Origin: Kiritimatiellia bacterium
GTDB taxonomy: Bacteria; Verrucomicrobiota; Kiritimatiellia; CAIVKH01
Reading direction: 5' to 3'
Length of the DNA: 64,000 nt
NCBI GenBank assembly: GCA_025054615.1
Contig: JANWZO010000011.1
Span: forward strand, 1-64,000
The notes beneath the pieces were generated by a model. The model saw nothing but the letters and a program-made list of their open reading frames with translations, did no database searches and had not been told where the DNA came from. A program made the position numbers and the translations under genes. This document shows positions 57,714-64,000 of this stretch, piece by piece. Position 1 is the stretch's first letter. Each line of letters begins with the position of its first letter.

Positions 57714-57959
57714 ATGAACATCTCGTATCTTGATCGAGCCAAAGAGCGTGTGAACAACGTTCCGCTGCTGATCAATATGGTCTCGCGCCGCGTCCGCCAG
57801 CTTATCAGCGGGCAGCGCCCGCTGGTCAAGCCGGACAGCCCGAACCAGCCGCCGATGGAGATCGCCCTCAAGGAAATTGCCGAAGGCAAGCTGACGGCGG
57901 AGCTCGGGATTGCCGCGCAGCCGCGGCCGTCGAACCCGGACAATTTCCTGACCCTCTGA
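57714..57959 (+). CDS. rpoZ: RNA polymerase omega subunit
   Basis: 81 residues from ATG 57714 (MNISYLDRAKERVNNVPLL); a longer upstream frame has no SD. The omega core is visible in LINMVSRRVRQLISGQRPLV (conserved RxRQL helix) and MEIALKEIAEGKLTAEL. It assists beta-prime folding and ppGpp response where the site is conserved. smpB follows after 73 bp. Confidence 0.88.
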   Translation: MNISYLDRAKERVNNVPLLINMVSRRVRQLISGQRPLVKPDSPNQPPMEIALKEIAEGKLTAELGIAAQPRPSNPDNFLTL

Positions 57960-58032
57960 CCGCCGGGCCGCCGGCGGCGGCGCGAGAGCCCGCGCGGCCG
58001 GCCTGCGGGGCAGCCGGGGACCTCGGACTACC

Positions 58033-58512
58033 ATGAGTTCCGCGCCGAATTCATCGTCGGGCGTAAAAATCCTCGCGACCAACCGCAAGGCCCGCCATCA
58101 CTACCATATCCTGGAAAACATCGAGGCCGGCATCGAGCTGCGCGGCTCGGAGGTGAAGTCCATCCGCGCCGGCGAGGTCAGTTTGCAGGAGGGCTACGCG
58201 ACGGTCGAGAACGGCGAAGTGTACCTGCACGGCGTGCGCATCCAACCGTATTCTCACGCGCGCGCGGCGGACCAGGATCCCGACCGTCCGCGGCGCTTGT
58301 TGCTGCACAGGTCGCAAATCAACCGGCTCCTCGGCCTGACCGCCATTAAAGGGCATACTCTTTTGCCATTGGACTTGCATCTGAGGAACGGGCGGATCAA
58401 GGTGGAGTTGGGATTGGCCCGAGGGAAGCAATTGGTGGACAAACGCGAAACCCTCAAGCGGCGAGAAGCGGATCGCGAGGCTCGCCGCGCGATGGCAAGG
58501 GCCAGGAAATGA
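58033..58512 (+). CDS. smpB: SsrA-binding protein (trans-translation)
   Basis: 159 residues, normal length. NRKARHHYHILENIEAGIEL, GSEVKSIRAGEVSLQEGYA and HTLLPLDLHLRNGRIKVELGLARGKQ are diagnostic, as is the C-terminal basic tail KRETLKRREADREARRAMARARK that enters the ribosomal mRNA channel. It delivers tmRNA to stalled ribosomes. No tmRNA gene was found nearby. Confidence 0.97.
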   Translation: MSSAPNSSSGVKILATNRKARHHYHILENIEAGIELRGSEVKSIRAGEVSLQEGYATVENGEVYLHGVRIQPYSHARAADQDPDRPRRLLLHRSQINRLLGLTAIKGHTLLPLDLHLRNGRIKVELGLARGKQLVDKRETLKRREADREARRAMARARK

Positions 58513-58552
58513 ATGGAACGAATCTCCAAGTTGACCTGTTAGGAGGAATGAC

Positions 58553-59134
58553 ATGATGAAACGAATCGTGATCTGGGGATTGTTGGGTCTTTTGCCGCTG
58601 GCCGGCGCGTCCGCTGGCAACCCCAAAGTCGTCGATCAGTTCAGCGCGGATCAGTTGATGACGGTGGGCGACTCGATCATTACCACGCGCATTTACGTTG
58701 CGCGGGGAAATGTCCGGTCGGAAACGGTGATGCCCGGGTTGCCGGAACCTTCTGTGACTATTATCAACGGCGCCCGCAAGGTAGTATGGGTGCTGATGCC
58801 CGGCGGGATGTATCTGGAACGGTCGATTGACATCAAAGAAGACATGTCGAATGCCGCGTGGGCCGATCCGAACCTCCTCGAGCCGGTCGGCAAGGAGACC
58901 ATCGACGGCGTTGAATGCGAAGTCTTCCGCGTGAAGGCGCCGGATCAGGACATTCTCTACTATGTTCGCGCGTCCGATCGGATTCCAGTGCGAATGTCGA
59001 GCCAAACCCACAACGTCCGAGTCGACTGGAAAAACGTCAAGGTCGGACCACAGCCGGCCAACCTGTTTGAATTGCCCCCGGGCGCGAAGAAATTCGGATT
59101 GCCAGGGGGCTTCAAGATTCCCGGGCTGCAATAG
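58553..59134 (+). CDS. Periplasmic LolA-fold / DUF4412-like protein
   Basis: 193 residues; SD AGGAGGA before ATG 58553. Sec signal (MMKRIVIWGLLGLLPLAGASAG). The mature protein is a half-barrel of strands: TRIYVARGNVRSETVMPGLP, VTIINGARKVVWVLMPGGMY, GVECEVFRVKAPDQDILYYV and PVRMSSQTHNVRVDWKNVKV. This fits the DUF4412/LolA-like pattern ('outer membrane lipoprotein-sorting' fold). A lipid-binding or periplasmic carrier role is possible. It sits between smpB and palindrome cluster C. Confidence 0.72.
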   Translation: MMKRIVIWGLLGLLPLAGASAGNPKVVDQFSADQLMTVGDSIITTRIYVARGNVRSETVMPGLPEPSVTIINGARKVVWVLMPGGMYLERSIDIKEDMSNAAWADPNLLEPVGKETIDGVECEVFRVKAPDQDILYYVRASDRIPVRMSSQTHNVRVDWKNVKVGPQPANLFELPPGAKKFGLPGGFKIPGLQ

Positions 59135-59231
59135 AGGCGGGAGTTGCGGCATAACGTCGCCCCGCCGCGCTCGGAATCGCGAGCTGGGCTTCGCTTCCGC
59201 AGAGGTCGGGTCCGTCCCGGCCGCTTGGAAA

Positions 59232-59404
59232 CTTCCATGGCGTATAAAAGCCGCGGAAGAAATTTCCATGGTCTGGAAAAACGGCCTGAAAAATTTCCAT
59301 TGTCTGGAAAAATCGCGAAAAATTTTTCCATGGTATGTAAAATCGCCGCGAAAAATTTCCATCGTTTGGAAAATAAAGCCGTGGGCTTTTCCATGCTCTG
59401 TAAA
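59232..59404. repeat. Palindrome cluster C: six TTTCCA-N5-TGGAAA units at 31 bp pitch
   Basis: Centres at about 59240, 59271, 59302, 59333, 59364 and 59396: four intervals of exactly 31 bp and one of 32. The best units are TTTCCATGGTCTGGAAA and TTTCCATTGTCTGGAAA; others have TGTAAA right arms, the first is decayed. Linkers are 14-15 nt, several of the type N-CG-N-AAAAA. The cluster fills the 305-bp gap between the LolA-like gene and panB. Confidence 0.92.
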
Positions 59405-59439
59405 ATCTCTCGGATCGGCTGCCGGAGTACCCGCGGAAC

Positions 59440-60234
59440 ATGAGCGGGCGCTGGACCGTTCCGCGGATTCGCGAGTTGAAGGGCCGGCAGCGGTTCGCGG
59501 TCCTGACGGCGGCGGATTTTACGGCTGCGCAACTGATCGACGAGGCGGGGCTGCCGATGATCCTCGTGGGCGATTCGCTCGGGATGACGGTCCTCGGCTA
59601 TTCGACGACCCTCCCGGTGACGCTGGAGCAGATGCTCCACCACTCGGCGGCCGTGCGGCGCGGGGCGCCGAACGCGCTAGTGATCACCGACTTGCCCTTC
59701 CTGACCTACCAGGCGTCCATCTCGGACGCGATCCTGAATGCCGGCCGATGTCTGAAGGAGGCCGGCGTGGACGGGGTCAAGCTCGAGGGGGGCGAGATCC
59801 GCGCGCCGCACGTGCGCGCGCTGGTAGAAAACGGAATTCCGGTCCTCGGGCACATCGGGTTGCTGCCGCAGAGCGTCCACGCGATGGGCGGCTACCGCGT
59901 CCAGGGCCGCACCGAGGCGGAGGTGGAGCGGCTGATTCGCGACGCGCGCGCCCTCGAAGAAGCCGGCGCCTTTGCGATCGTGTTGGAAGGTATGCCCGCC
60001 GGCGCGGCGCGGCGAATTACGGAGTCGGTCGGCGTGCCGACCATCGGGATTGGCGCGGGGCCGTATTGCGACGGGCAAATCCTCGTCCTCCACGATCTGC
60101 TCGGGCTGACCGAGCGGCCGCCGCGGTTCGCGAAGCGCTACGCGGATCTGCGCTCAGAGATGCGGCGGGCCATCCTGCAGTATCGCAACGACGTCGAGGC
60201 GGGGTCCTTCCCCGGGCCGGAGCATCAGTACTGA
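59440..60234 (+). CDS. panB: 3-methyl-2-oxobutanoate hydroxymethyltransferase
   Basis: 264 residues, typical length. It makes ketopantoate, the first step of pantothenate synthesis. Metal site Asp in [11 protein letters not shown], then [35 protein letters not shown], the catalytic Glu in VLEGMP and [21 protein letters not shown]. No SD is seen; the start follows cluster C by 36 bp, so the repeats would lie in or next to its leader. Confidence 0.96.
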   Translation: MSGRWTVPRIRELKGRQRFAVLTAADFTAAQLIDEAGLPMILVGDSLGMTVLGYSTTLPVTLEQMLHHSAAVRRGAPNALVITDLPFLTYQASISDAILNAGRCLKEAGVDGVKLEGGEIRAPHVRALVENGIPVLGHIGLLPQSVHAMGGYRVQGRTEAEVERLIRDARALEEAGAFAIVLEGMPAGAARRITESVGVPTIGIGAGPYCDGQILVLHDLLGLTERPPRFAKRYADLRSEMRRAILQYRNDVEAGSFPGPEHQY

Positions 60235-60273
60235 AATCCCGCGCCGCCCCAGGCGTGCGCTGGCCTCGTTAGT

Positions 60274-61179
60274 TCATGGGCCGCGGGGAGGCGCGCGGCC
60301 GGTGATCCGGCGCCAGGCCGGCACCAGGACATTTACGCGGAAGGCTCGCAGGCGGCGATATGCCGCGCGGACGAAGAGCGCGCACAGGACGAACAAGGTG
60401 AGATTCACCGCGAGCGCGGCTGTCGGGCTGATCACATATAGCGCGACGAGCCCTGCGCAGAGCGTCTTGTTGGCCGCTTCGAACGCGGCGTCGACGAGGG
60501 GAATCGGCGAAAGCCAAACCAGCATCTCAAAGAAGGCTCGCAGCGTTCCGATCACAAGGATGTTGCAGGCGGCCGCGATGGGGATGAGGAGATCGCCGAA
60601 CGGGCCGGCGGCGGCCAGCGTGAGTGCTGCGGATTCCGCCTGGGGCGATTGGGCGCGGACGGCCCAATAAACGACGATCATGTAGACGATGCCCGCGTAG
60701 GTTTCCAGGAAGTCGGCGAGCTGCGCGATGGGCTTTGTCACCTTAGTGAGGCGCGGCAGGGATGTGAAGAGGGTCAGGGCCAGCAGCGCGAAAAAGACCG
60801 TTTCATTCTGCAGCGCCGGATTGCCTTGGAAGAGAGGATGCGCGGGAATCCAACCGCGTTCCGCCAACAGGGCGGCGCCAGAGAGGCAGCAGAGCCCGAA
60901 AAATGGCGACAAGGCGACCGGCGCCAGCGGGCCCATCCAGTCGGCGAGCGAGAGTTGTTCGACCAACCTCTGCCCGGTCTCGAGGTCGGAGGGAATCGCG
61001 GCGATGGCGGCTGCGGCGAGAAAGAACAGTGCGGCCGCGGGCAACAGGGCGGTCCGGGCGTGGAAGATTCGCTCGGATAGGTCAGCGGGGCGGGGCGAGC
61101 GGCCCTGCGGATTTGTCAGCGCATGGCGCATACGGTGTAGGCGTGGCGACCCAGTGTTTGACATTGGCAAGAGAAGCAT
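60274..61179 (-). CDS. Unknown polytopic membrane protein
   Basis: Up to 301 residues (ATG 61179; ATGs at 61164 and 61131 are possible). About six to seven hydrophobic helices, with a first one at LLPAAALFFLAAAAIAAIP and loops containing GNPALQNETVFFALLALTL. No family motif is recognised, and no transporter signature stands out. It ends in a basic tail. It is divergent from the TPR lipoprotein gene. Confidence 0.72.
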   Translation of the reverse strand: MLLLPMSNTGSPRLHRMRHALTNPQGRSPRPADLSERIFHARTALLPAAALFFLAAAAIAAIPSDLETGQRLVEQLSLADWMGPLAPVALSPFFGLCCLSGAALLAERGWIPAHPLFQGNPALQNETVFFALLALTLFTSLPRLTKVTKPIAQLADFLETYAGIVYMIVVYWAVRAQSPQAESAALTLAAAGPFGDLLIPIAAACNILVIGTLRAFFEMLVWLSPIPLVDAAFEAANKTLCAGLVALYVISPTAALAVNLTLFVLCALFVRAAYRRLRAFRVNVLVPAWRRITGRAPPRGP

Positions 61180-61202
61180 CGTCTGGCAATGTTTACCAGT
61201 CG

Positions 61203-62087
61203 ATGATTTTTGGGGTGCGATTGGCTTGTTTTTGCCTCGCGGCCGCGTTGGCGGGATCGGGGTGTTCGCGGTCCGGCGCGGGCGCAGCCGACGCTGGCGC
61301 GGCGCTGTCGTCGGGCTGGCAGAATTTCCGGCTGGCAGAATTCGATCTGGCGACGCGCGATTTTGAGGCGGCGCTGGCTGCGGCGGCGCCGGGCTCGGAG
61401 CCCTATTTGCAGGCGCTGTTCGGACTGGCGAATGTGTGGAATCTGCGGCGCCCGGGGGAGGATCCCGAGAAAGCGCGTGCGTACTATCAGCGAATCCTTC
61501 GAGAGGCGCCGGGCCATGATCTTGCCGCCTGGAGCGAGCTGGCGCTGGCCCGGATGATTCACGTGGTGCCCGTGGGGCAGGAGCCGGATTACGCCGCCGT
61601 CCGGGCGGCGTATCGCGCGATTATGGATAAATACCCCGGCCACCTCGCAGCCAAGGAAGCCACGATCTACCTCAATGCGACCCTTGTCGCGACGCTGGAT
61701 CCGGATCTAACCCGGCAGGCGATTTCGAACCTGCAGGCGTTTGTCGCCAGTGGAACTCGGGAATTCCTGCAGCCGGCGTGGTCCCTAATGGCGGTCGGGT
61801 ACAACACGCTCGGCATGCAGAAAGAGCGGCTGGAGGCGGAGATTCGCGCGTTGGAGACGACGGAGATCGACCCGGCCAATCCGTTTAATGAATTCGCCTG
61901 GCAATATTGGAACATCGCGACGATCGCCGAGTTCGAGACGGGGGATTTTGACTTGGCGCGCGCCTATTATCGGCGGCTGATCGAGGAGTATCCGGCCGAC
62001 GTTCGAGTCTACCCGGCGCGAGAAGCCTTGGAACGAATGGACCGGGTGGAAGCTGCGCTTCGCGAGGGGCGGGAGATTTCGCTGTGA
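61203..62087 (+). CDS. TPR-repeat lipoprotein
   Basis: About 294 residues from ATG 61203 (MIFGVRLACFCLAAALAGSGC), a lipoprotein-like signal although the -3 residue is Gly rather than Leu. The mature part has TPR-like helical pairs: NFRLAEFDLATRDFEAAL, ARAYYQRILREAPGHDLAAWSELALARM, AYRAIMDKYPGHLAAKEATI and FDLARAYYRRLIEEYPADVR. Its stop overlaps the start of the solute-binding gene by 4 bp, so it probably helps present or assemble that transporter. Confidence 0.8.
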   Translation: MIFGVRLACFCLAAALAGSGCSRSGAGAADAGAALSSGWQNFRLAEFDLATRDFEAALAAAAPGSEPYLQALFGLANVWNLRRPGEDPEKARAYYQRILREAPGHDLAAWSELALARMIHVVPVGQEPDYAAVRAAYRAIMDKYPGHLAAKEATIYLNATLVATLDPDLTRQAISNLQAFVASGTREFLQPAWSLMAVGYNTLGMQKERLEAEIRALETTEIDPANPFNEFAWQYWNIATIAEFETGDFDLARAYYRRLIEEYPADVRVYPAREALERMDRVEAALREGREISL

Positions 62088-63787
62088 CCGTGCGCCGCGC
62101 GCTCCATGCGATTCGAGGATCCTTTGCGCTGATCGTCGTTGCGGCGGTCTACGTGTGGTCGATCGTTGCGATTGCCTCTTATCGAGCCCGGACGGCTCCG
62201 GCCGATGCGATTGTGATTCGGATGTCGCACTGGCAACTGGAGGCGAGCGTCCGGGAGGCGATTGACCGAATGGCCGCCGAATATCGGGCCAAGGTCAATC
62301 CGCGGGTTTATGTGATTCAGGACGCGATTCCGGAATCGACCTACGGCCAGTGGGTCAGCACGCAACTGATGGGGGGGACGGCGCCGGACATCGTACAGTG
62401 CGGGCTGATGCTGCCGCCGAACATCTGGCTTTCTTATTACCAGCGCTATTTCATCCCGCTCGGGCGGTATGTGGAGAAGCCCAATCCGCACAACGCCGGG
62501 ACCGAACTGGACGGCGTGCCGCTGCGAAAGACCTACAAGGACGGCATGCGGACTGCGTACGTCGACGAGATGCAGGAATACATGAGTATCCCGCTGTCGC
62601 AGTTTGGCTCTCGGTTTTTCTACAACAAGGACCTCTTTCGGAAGCTCACCGGGTTGGAGGAACCGCCGCTGGAATGGCGCGAGTTCCAGCGGGTTTGCGA
62701 GATCATCAAGTCGCAACGCGCGCCGGACGGGAAATTTTACATTCCGATTGCGAGCTCTGGCTATCATTTCGGGATGATGTCAGGGCTGATGTGGGAACCC
62801 CTGACCTATCGCGCGCGTGAAAAGGCGGACTTCAACCGGGATGGGTTTGTCGGCAACGACGAGCAATTCGTCGCGTTTCGGACCGGCCGACTGACCTTCG
62901 ATTATCTGCCCTTCCGCGCGCGGTTCAAAATGATCGAGGAGATCTCGCGCTATTTCCAATCCGGCTACACGGGGTTGACGCGCGATGAGGCCGTCTTTCT
63001 GTTCGCGCAACAGAAGGCGGTGTTCATGGCGACGGGCACGTGGGATGCGCGGTCCCTGCAGGAACAGGCGAAGGGGCAGTTTGAGGTGGGTGTGATGGGG
63101 TATCCCTTCCCCACGCCGGACGATCCCTTTTACGGCCCGGTGGCGCCGGCCCGTCCACGGGAACAGGTCGGCACAGGTTTCCAGTTCGGCATCACGCGGA
63201 CTAGCAAACACCCGGATATCGCGCTGGATTTCCTGCTGTTCTTGGCGTCGAAGGGCGGCAACCAGCTCCTCAACCAGATCATCGGCTGGATACCCGCCAT
63301 CCAGGGATGCGAAACCGATCCGCTGTTGCGGGCATTTGAGCCCAACATCGTCGGAACGTACAGCGCGATGAATTTCTTTCTGGGCGGGGAGACCGGCATC
63401 AAGTGGAACCAGCTTCATGCGCTGTTTCAGGTCGGCCAGATCACCTACGAGGAATTTGCGGAGCAATTCACCCCGTTCTACCTCGAGAGGGGCCTCATCG
63501 ACTACAAGGAGCAGACCCGCGACTGGCGGCGCGGCATGCAGCGGAACGAGTTGTTCCTTGCCGGAATTCGCGCCCGCGCGCTGTTCGGCGCGGAAGGAGC
63601 GGAGGCGAATACGGAGTGGATCCGTTACCGGTCGCTGACGTCGAACCGGCAGGTCTGGGCGGAGATCGACCGGAGCCGGCAGATGAAACTGATGGAACAG
63701 GGAATTGCAAAGGACGCTGCGGGCCCGTACGAGTACAAGCCCGCCGTTCTGGCTGCCGTCAAAGCAAGATTGGAGGCAAAGCGATGA
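62084..63787 (+). CDS. Membrane-anchored extracellular solute-binding protein (family 1) with EF-hand loop
   Basis: 567 residues from GTG 62084. The N-terminal helix (FALIVVAAVYVWSIVAIASY) has no clear cleavage site, so it may stay anchored. The body has the family-1 sugar-binding outline: VIRMSHWQLEASVREAIDRM, GGTAPDIVQCG, GSRFFYNKDLFRKL, FMATGTWDARSL, TRTSKHPDIALDFLLFLAS. Near residue 250 there is a perfect EF-hand loop, DFNRDGFVGNDE. It is longer than usual (about 430) with an extra C-terminal helical region. It should deliver sugars or oligosaccharides to an ABC permease, which may lie beyond the right edge. Confidence 0.85.
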   Translation: MTVRRALHAIRGSFALIVVAAVYVWSIVAIASYRARTAPADAIVIRMSHWQLEASVREAIDRMAAEYRAKVNPRVYVIQDAIPESTYGQWVSTQLMGGTAPDIVQCGLMLPPNIWLSYYQRYFIPLGRYVEKPNPHNAGTELDGVPLRKTYKDGMRTAYVDEMQEYMSIPLSQFGSRFFYNKDLFRKLTGLEEPPLEWREFQRVCEIIKSQRAPDGKFYIPIASSGYHFGMMSGLMWEPLTYRAREKADFNRDGFVGNDEQFVAFRTGRLTFDYLPFRARFKMIEEISRYFQSGYTGLTRDEAVFLFAQQKAVFMATGTWDARSLQEQAKGQFEVGVMGYPFPTPDDPFYGPVAPARPREQVGTGFQFGITRTSKHPDIALDFLLFLASKGGNQLLNQIIGWIPAIQGCETDPLLRAFEPNIVGTYSAMNFFLGGETGIKWNQLHALFQVGQITYEEFAEQFTPFYLERGLIDYKEQTRDWRRGMQRNELFLAGIRARALFGAEGAEANTEWIRYRSLTSNRQVWAEIDRSRQMKLMEQGIAKDAAGPYEYKPAVLAAVKARLEAKR

Positions 63788-64000
63788 ACCGAATCGTGCT
63801 TACGCCGTTGGCCGCCCAGCCCATCGGGCCCTACAATCAGGCGGTGATTGCGGGCAACCTAGTGTATACGTCCGGGCAGATCCCCATCGACCCGGCGACC
63901 GGACAAATGGAAACCGGCGACATTAGGACTCAGACCGAGGTAGTCCTCCGCAACCTCAAGGCGATTCTCGAGGCGGCTGGATCGGGCCTGGACCGGGTGG
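63784..64000 (+). CDS. RidA family reactive-intermediate deaminase, cut by window edge
   Basis: The first 72 residues (MNRIVLTPLAAQPIGPYNQA, VYTSGQIPIDPATGQM, QTEVVLRNLKAILEAAGS) match RidA/YjgF. It hydrolyses enamine/imine intermediates from PLP enzymes. The start overlaps the previous stop (ATGA). About half the protein, with the catalytic Arg, is outside the window. Confidence 0.93.
   Translation, partial: MNRIVLTPLAAQPIGPYNQAVIAGNLVYTSGQIPIDPATGQMETGDIRTQTEVVLRNLKAILEAAGSGLDRV

Noticed and set aside
59232-59404. CRISPR array
   Set aside because: The regular pitch is suggestive, but the linkers are only 14 nt, are similar to each other, and the palindrome varies in its centre. No cas genes are near.

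Overview
The window is about 64 kb of a GC-rich, densely coding bacterial chromosome with two-strand operons and short intergenic gaps. Several traits point to the Planctomycetes-Verrucomicrobia-Chlamydiae group, most likely Kiritimatiellota or a related Verrucomicrobiota/Lentisphaerota lineage (inference, no marker tree was possible): two pseudopilin-like proteins of the 'H-X9-DG' type with GFTLIELL leaders, a PEP-CTERM protein, a B12-dependent class II ribonucleotide reductase, verbose secreted proteins with glucan-binding modules, and AT-rich palindromic intergenic repeats.

Layout. 1-2.5 kb: a truncated MBOAT acyltransferase, a pseudopilin and a lipoprotein. 2.7-5.6 kb: gcvP. 5.8-8.2 kb: a beta-barrel protein, a metallophosphoesterase and a stand-alone CBM20 protein. 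8.3-10.5 kb: an FHA protein and aroK. 10.7-13.5 kb: a KTSC-domain membrane protein next to parA, with parB facing parA tail to tail. 13.7-20.5 kb: an exopolysaccharide export and polymerisation operon (secreted protein, outer-membrane barrel, Wzc-like tyrosine kinase, Wza-like exporter, Wzy/WaaL-like polymerase with TPRs). 21.2-27.3 kb: addB-addA recombination nuclease. 27.5-35.4 kb: an eight-gene operon joining a polyamine-type ABC importer to an SDR, an isochorismatase-fold hydrolase, a class III aminotransferase and an APH-fold kinase; this is the best candidate for an uncharacterised catabolic system. 35.5-41.1 kb: a BamE-like lipoprotein, coaBC, an EF-hand/TSP3 protein, a PEP-CTERM protein and a frameshifted GT39-type membrane protein. 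41.2-47.2 kb: a CBM9-like protein, a PAS histidine kinase with an NtrC-type regulator, an intact GT39-type protein and a membrane-anchored hypothetical. 47.5-53.2 kb: nrdJ with a promoter overlapped by an NrdR-like box, an HD phosphohydrolase, an AEC transporter and the second pseudopilin, which is coupled to a 985-residue secreted glucan-binding protein (53.2-56.2 kb). 56.4-60.2 kb: a small protein plus dciA, rpoZ, smpB, a LolA/DUF4412-like protein and panB. 60.3-64 kb: a membrane protein, then an operon of TPR lipoprotein, anchored solute-binding protein and a RidA protein cut by the window edge.

The most striking non-coding signal is a family of AT-rich inverted repeats, TTTCCA-N5-TGGAAA, set in tandem at an almost invariant 31 bp pitch at three separate intergenic sites (2.55, 35.44 and 59.23 kb). 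A second, GC-rich TGGAACCG family lies at 57.2-57.5 kb. Several genes without a Shine-Dalgarno sequence have good sigma70-type promoters so close to the start codon that leaderless or near-leaderless transcription is predicted.
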